From: CAZHGD01 sp964531735
GTDB lineage: Bacteria; Armatimonadota; UBA10988
Direction of reading: 5' to 3'
Length of the DNA: 39,923 nt
Assembly (NCBI GenBank): GCA_964531735.1
Contig: CAZHGD010000059.1
Coordinates: 1-39,923, forward strand
Below, in pieces: positions 37,401-39,923 of the stretch (its first letter is position 1; every line of letters starts with the position of its first letter). The translations under genes were made by a program, and so were the position numbers. The notes under the pieces are model-generated. The model searched no databases. It worked only from the letters and a program-made list of their open reading frames with translations, and was not told the origin of the DNA.

Positions 37401-39923
37401 CGGCAACGCGCACTGCGGCGTGGAGATCGTCGGCCCGAACAACACCGTGGGCGGCACGGCCACCGGCGAGGGCAACGTCCTCTCCGGCAACCTGTGGAGC
37501 GGCATCGGTATCTGGAACTGCGAGGCCACCGGCAACCAGGTGCTGGGCAACGCGATCGGCACCAGCGCCGACCGCGCCACGGCCATCGCGAACACCGACC
37601 ACGGCGTCGCCGTGACCAACGGCGCCGCCAGCACGACCATCGGCGGCACCACCGCTGCCGCGCGCAACGTGATCTCGGGCAACGGCCAGTGCGGCGTGCA
37701 GATCCAGGGGACCGGCACAGTCGGCACGGTCGTGTCCGGCAACTATGTCGGTGCCAACGGCAGCGGTACCGCGGCAGTTGCCAACGGGTGTGGGATCAGC
37801 GTCGCCCTTGGCGCGGCCAACACCACCATCGGTGGCACCGCTGCCGGCGCCGGCAACGTCGTCGCGGGCAACACCGACGACGGTATCAAGGTGGCCAACG
37901 ACGGCACAGCGCCCACCGGTACCACCATCCAGGGCAACCTGGTCGGCCTGAAGGCCGACGGCACGGCCGCCTTGGCCAACGGCAGCGCCGGCATCGAGGT
38001 CAACGGCGCCACCACCGGCACCACCATCGGCGGCACCGTCGCCGCCGCGCGGAACACCGTCAGCGGCAACACGCGGGACGGCATCCTGCTGGTCGGCGAC
38101 AGCGTGACCGTGCAGGGCAACTACGTCGGCACCAACCAGAGCGGCACCGCGGCGGTGGGCAACGGCGCGCAAGGCATCTTCGTCTCGTCCGTCGGCAACA
38201 CCATCGGCGGCACCACCGCCGGCGCGGGCAACTTGGTCTCGGGCAACACCAGCAACGGTATCGCCTGCTGGCCGTCCAGCGCCCGCGGCAACCTGATTGC
38301 CGGCAACCTGGTCGGCACCGACGCTGGCGGCAACACGGCCATCGGCAACAGCGGCCATGGCATCAGCCTGTGCGACAGCACCGCCAACAACACCGTTGGC
38401 GGCACCACCGCCTCGGCGCGCAACGTGGTCAGCGGCAACAAACAGGCCGGCGTGTCGATTGAGACCGATGCCAGTAGCAACACCGTCACGGGCAACTACC
38501 TCGGCACCAACGCCACCGGCAGCGCCGCGGTGCCCAACACCTGGGCCGGGGTCTCCATCGCGGGAGCGGCGGGCAATACCATCGGCGGCACGGCGGCCGG
38601 GGCCGGCAACCTGATCTCGGGCAATGCCACCCAAGGTGTCTACCTCAGCGGCACGGCCACGACCGGCAACTTGGTGACCGGCAACCTCATCGGGCTCAAT
38701 GCCGCGCAGACCGCCGGCTTGGCCAATGCCATGGAGGGAGTGCTGCTCACCTCCGGCGCCCACGACAACACCATTGGCGGCACCGCGACCGGAGCCGGCA
38801 ACGAGATCGCCTACAGCGGCGCCGCCGGCATCCTGGTCACCGCCAGCGGCGGCACGGGCAACGCGCTACGCCGCAACCTGGTACATGACAACACCGGTCT
38901 GCCCATCGACGTGGGCGGCGAATGGGTGACCGCCAACGACACGGGCGATCCCGACACCGGCCCGAACAACCTGCAGAACTACCCGGTGCTGACCGAAGCC
39001 CGGGCGGCCGGCAGCGTTCTGCGCGTCACCGGCACGCTCGACAGCAGCGCCACCAACGCCGCCTACCCGATCGCCATCGACCTGTACACCAGTCCGGCGG
39101 CCGACGCGTCCGGCTCCGGTCCGGCCCGCACCTATCTGGGCACGACCAGTCTGGCCGCACCGGGCAGCTTCAGCGTCGATCTGCCCAGTGTCACGCCCGG
39201 CCAGGTGGTCACTGCCATGGCCACCGACGGGCAGGGCAACTCCTCGGAGCTGTCCCGGGCCTGCGTCGCGGCCGGGTCCGAGAGCAAGCTCGTGTTCGGC
39301 CAGCAGCCGACCAACACCGCCGCCGGCCAGCCGTTCAGCGCGCCGGTCACGGTCAAGGTCACCGACGCCCTCGGCAACGTCCTCGCGAGCGCCACCAACA
39401 CCGTGACCATCGCGCTGGGCAACAACCCCGGTGCCAGCACGCTCACCGGCACCGCCACGGTCGCCGCCGTCAATGGCGTCGCCACCTTCAGCAACCTGAG
39501 CCTGGACAAGGCCGGCACCGGCTACACGCTGACCGCCGCGGCCACCGGTCTGACCGGTGCCACCTCGGCCAGCTTCGACATCGTGCACAACAGCGCCACC
39601 AAACTCGCCTTCGACGTCCAGCCCCACAACACCACCGCTGGCGCGGCCTTGTCGCCCGCGGTCACCGTGCGGCTGCTCGACGCTTCCGACAACCTGGTCA
39701 GCACCGCCACCAACGCCGTCACGCTGGCCCTCGGCACCAACCCTGGCGGCGGCACGCTCAGCGGCACCACCACGCGCATTGCCGTCGGCGGCGTGGCCAC
39801 TTTCGACGACTTGGCCTTGCAGCAGGCCGCCACCGGCTACACGCTGACCGCCGCCGCCGGCGGCCTGACCGGCACCACCAGTACCGCCTTCGACATCACC
39901 GCCGCCGCGGTCGACGCCCAGCA
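34486..39923 (+). CDS. Giant secreted SBBP-propeller/beta-helix/Ig-like repeat protein C (partial, C-terminus outside window)
   Basis: Open for 1812 codons to the right edge, with no frameshift found. Order: N-terminal hydrophobic signal (LLIVTVSAALAL); a domain common in front of SBBP repeats (about 55-257, LAFEPNQGQADSAARFVS to VIDPVLVYS); seven SBBP repeats (259-705); GSLREA segment (about 709-770); beta-helix of ten units (about 863-1468); DTGPNNLQNYPVL linker domain; two Ig-like repeats (1600-1805); and the first residues of a Big_1 domain (VDAQ). I start at ATG 34486 because GGGGGAG lies eight bases upstream and the signal follows at once; an in-frame ATG at 34381 lacks a ribosome site. 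From the helix onward it resembles A more than B. The missing part probably carries the shared C-terminal module. Confidence 0.87.
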   Translation, partial: MWCLTCRGARRPALLIVTVSAALALRGGTAHRPAVEATRSMPSGAPNGQSLSLPRQGLAFEPNQGQADSAARFVSHGQGYSLSLGPTQAVVGLRAGERQSNLRIRLLGANEQARPTATNRQPGLSNYFIGNDPAHWRTNVPHYGQAGFAGVYRGVDVVYYGNDEGRLEHDFHVAPGADPAVIRFAIDGADRVALAATGELVLAADGGEVRLKAPVAYQEHGGHRVPVEARYAPAEAAHWTFAVGAYDRSRELVIDPVLVYSTYLGGNGADYTKCVAVDSSGNMYVGGYTSSTNFPTLNAYQGANGGNLDVIVTKLDATGAVVYSTYLGGSDQDYGVAIAADSSGNACVAGYVLSSNFPTTTGVYQPAHAGPAGTYDGFVTKLNATGSTLLYSTYLGGTGTDCPFAMALDASGNAYLAGYTGSSNFPGVTGHYQTALAGSTDGFVAKLNATATGLVYATYLGGLATEQITGIAVDSAGCAYVTGITTSADFPSGTLQPSLCGTQDAFVAKLNAAGTGLSYSTYLGGTGTDAAHGIAVDSAGNAYVAGDTASSDFPTASPLQASLAGGTDAFASKLNATGSALLNSTYLGGLDNDSAAGVALDSAGNASVIGTTASTNFPTVSALQSASGGSNDAFVAKLASAGTSLTCSTFLGGAAGDSGYAVTCDGAGVLYCVGATSSTDFPLAAPLQGTLAAGGDGFLAKIDYSSLTNYTVTNTANAGAGSLREAITYCNSHAGADTIGFSIGGTGVKTISPATALPTITERVTIDGYSQPGAQKNSATAGTNAQPKIALDGTAVSTSPGLDLGAANCQVSGLVVKNWLVGGIRVYTNNATIAGCFIGTDATGTTAAPNGGSGISILSTCTGNTIGGTSVEARNLISGNTVGVLLSSAGSGNQIVNNLIGLNAAGTAAVANSGAGISIADTSGTTVGGSTAAQRNVISGNGLSGVVISSTAAGNTVKGNYVGTNATGTAAVGNAHCGVEIVGPNNTVGGTATGEGNVLSGNLWSGIGIWNCEATGNQVLGNAIGTSADRATAIANTDHGVAVTNGAASTTIGGTTAAARNVISGNGQCGVQIQGTGTVGTVVSGNYVGANGSGTAAVANGCGISVALGAANTTIGGTAAGAGNVVAGNTDDGIKVANDGTAPTGTTIQGNLVGLKADGTAALANGSAGIEVNGATTGTTIGGTVAAARNTVSGNTRDGILLVGDSVTVQGNYVGTNQSGTAAVGNGAQGIFVSSVGNTIGGTTAGAGNLVSGNTSNGIACWPSSARGNLIAGNLVGTDAGGNTAIGNSGHGISLCDSTANNTVGGTTASARNVVSGNKQAGVSIETDASSNTVTGNYLGTNATGSAAVPNTWAGVSIAGAAGNTIGGTAAGAGNLISGNATQGVYLSGTATTGNLVTGNLIGLNAAQTAGLANAMEGVLLTSGAHDNTIGGTATGAGNEIAYSGAAGILVTASGGTGNALRRNLVHDNTGLPIDVGGEWVTANDTGDPDTGPNNLQNYPVLTEARAAGSVLRVTGTLDSSATNAAYPIAIDLYTSPAADASGSGPARTYLGTTSLAAPGSFSVDLPSVTPGQVVTAMATDGQGNSSELSRACVAAGSESKLVFGQQPTNTAAGQPFSAPVTVKVTDALGNVLASATNTVTIALGNNPGASTLTGTATVAAVNGVATFSNLSLDKAGTGYTLTAAATGLTGATSASFDIVHNSATKLAFDVQPHNTTAGAALSPAVTVRLLDASDNLVSTATNAVTLALGTNPGGGTLSGTTTRIAVGGVATFDDLALQQAATGYTLTAAAGGLTGTTSTAFDITAAAVDAQ
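35260..36600 (+). repeat. Seven SBBP (beta-propeller) repeats in protein C
   Basis: Seven consecutive units of about 64 codons, each opening with a YSTYLGG-like strand, then AVDSSGNxYVxGYT, SSTNFPT and DxFVTKLNATG. Variants include YATYLGGL (unit 4) and CSTFLGGA (unit 7). Seven units would suit a closed seven-bladed propeller. Confidence 0.9.
37075..38890 (+). repeat. Beta-helix repeat array in protein C (10 units)
   Basis: Ten NTIGG/TTIGG units with RNVISGN or GNLVSGN, IGTNATGTAAV and similar. The last unit (GNEIAYSGAAGI) is degenerate, as in A. Confidence 0.85.
39283..39900 (+). repeat. Two Ig-like repeats in protein C, the second a hybrid
   Basis: Repeat 1 (39283-39594) matches repeat 2 of A. 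Repeat 2 (39595-39900) matches repeat 3 of A up to VATFDDLAL and repeat 4 of A from QQAATGYT onward, and is followed by the same AAAVDAQ as in A. Confidence 0.85.

Noticed and set aside
36415..38763. A 782-codon minus-strand frame with GVGADVVA-like repeats, and similar frames opposite genes A and B
   Set aside because: Mirror image of the beta-helix repeats; the periodicity is inherited from the sense strand.

Overview
This is a very GC-rich window (by eye about two thirds to 70% G+C) from a bacterial chromosome, almost entirely coding; no stretch over about 210 bp lacks a gene. There are no rRNA or tRNA genes, CRISPR arrays, transposases, integrases or phage genes that I can see. The gene set (csaB next to a DUF5693 membrane protein, a UroD-fold protein, a LmbE/PIG-L deacetylase, an enolase-superfamily enzyme, a DUF3160 protein and giant secreted beta-helix and SBBP-repeat proteins) fits an environmental bacterium such as Armatimonadota. 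That placement is an inference from gene content, not a proven assignment.

Left part (1-8182): on the minus strand DUF5693 and csaB form a tight pair (csaB runs off the window), as expected for cell-wall polysaccharide pyruvylation. Divergently, a 976-aa TPR protein, a UroD-like protein and a membrane-anchored PIG-L deacetylase lie 15-34 bp apart and probably form one operon, closed by a hairpin at 8181-8205.

Middle (8183-18201): an extended -10 promoter starts transcription almost exactly at a yybP-ykoY (manganese-sensing) riboswitch at 8225-8333, which leads a CaCA-type cation exchanger. A perfect 13-bp hairpin ends that unit. A 50-residue YqaE/Pmp3 membrane protein follows, then a bidirectional terminator. 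On the minus strand come three genes transcribed from 15976 toward 9969: a secreted TIM-barrel glycosidase-like protein, a secreted double-domain nitrilase-family protein and an enolase-superfamily enzyme. This looks like a small catabolic operon. Divergent from it is a secreted DUF3160 protein.

Right part (18202-39923): three giant secreted paralogues lie in tandem on the plus strand: A (2695 aa), B (2525 aa) and C (at least 1812 aa, cut by the window edge). Each has a signal peptide, an N-terminal head (LamG in A and B; a seven-repeat SBBP propeller in C), a GTLREA/GSLREA-type segment, a right-handed beta-helix of very different length (17, 7 and 10 units by my count), a stalk of roughly 100-aa Ig-like repeats and invasin-like (Big_1) domains, and, in A and B, a shared C-terminal module ending in a FlgD-like Ig fold. 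The C-terminal coding DNA of A and B is identical over 1026 bp although the rest has diverged, which points to recent gene conversion or duplication. This array of interchangeable surface proteins is the best candidate in the window for an undescribed system.
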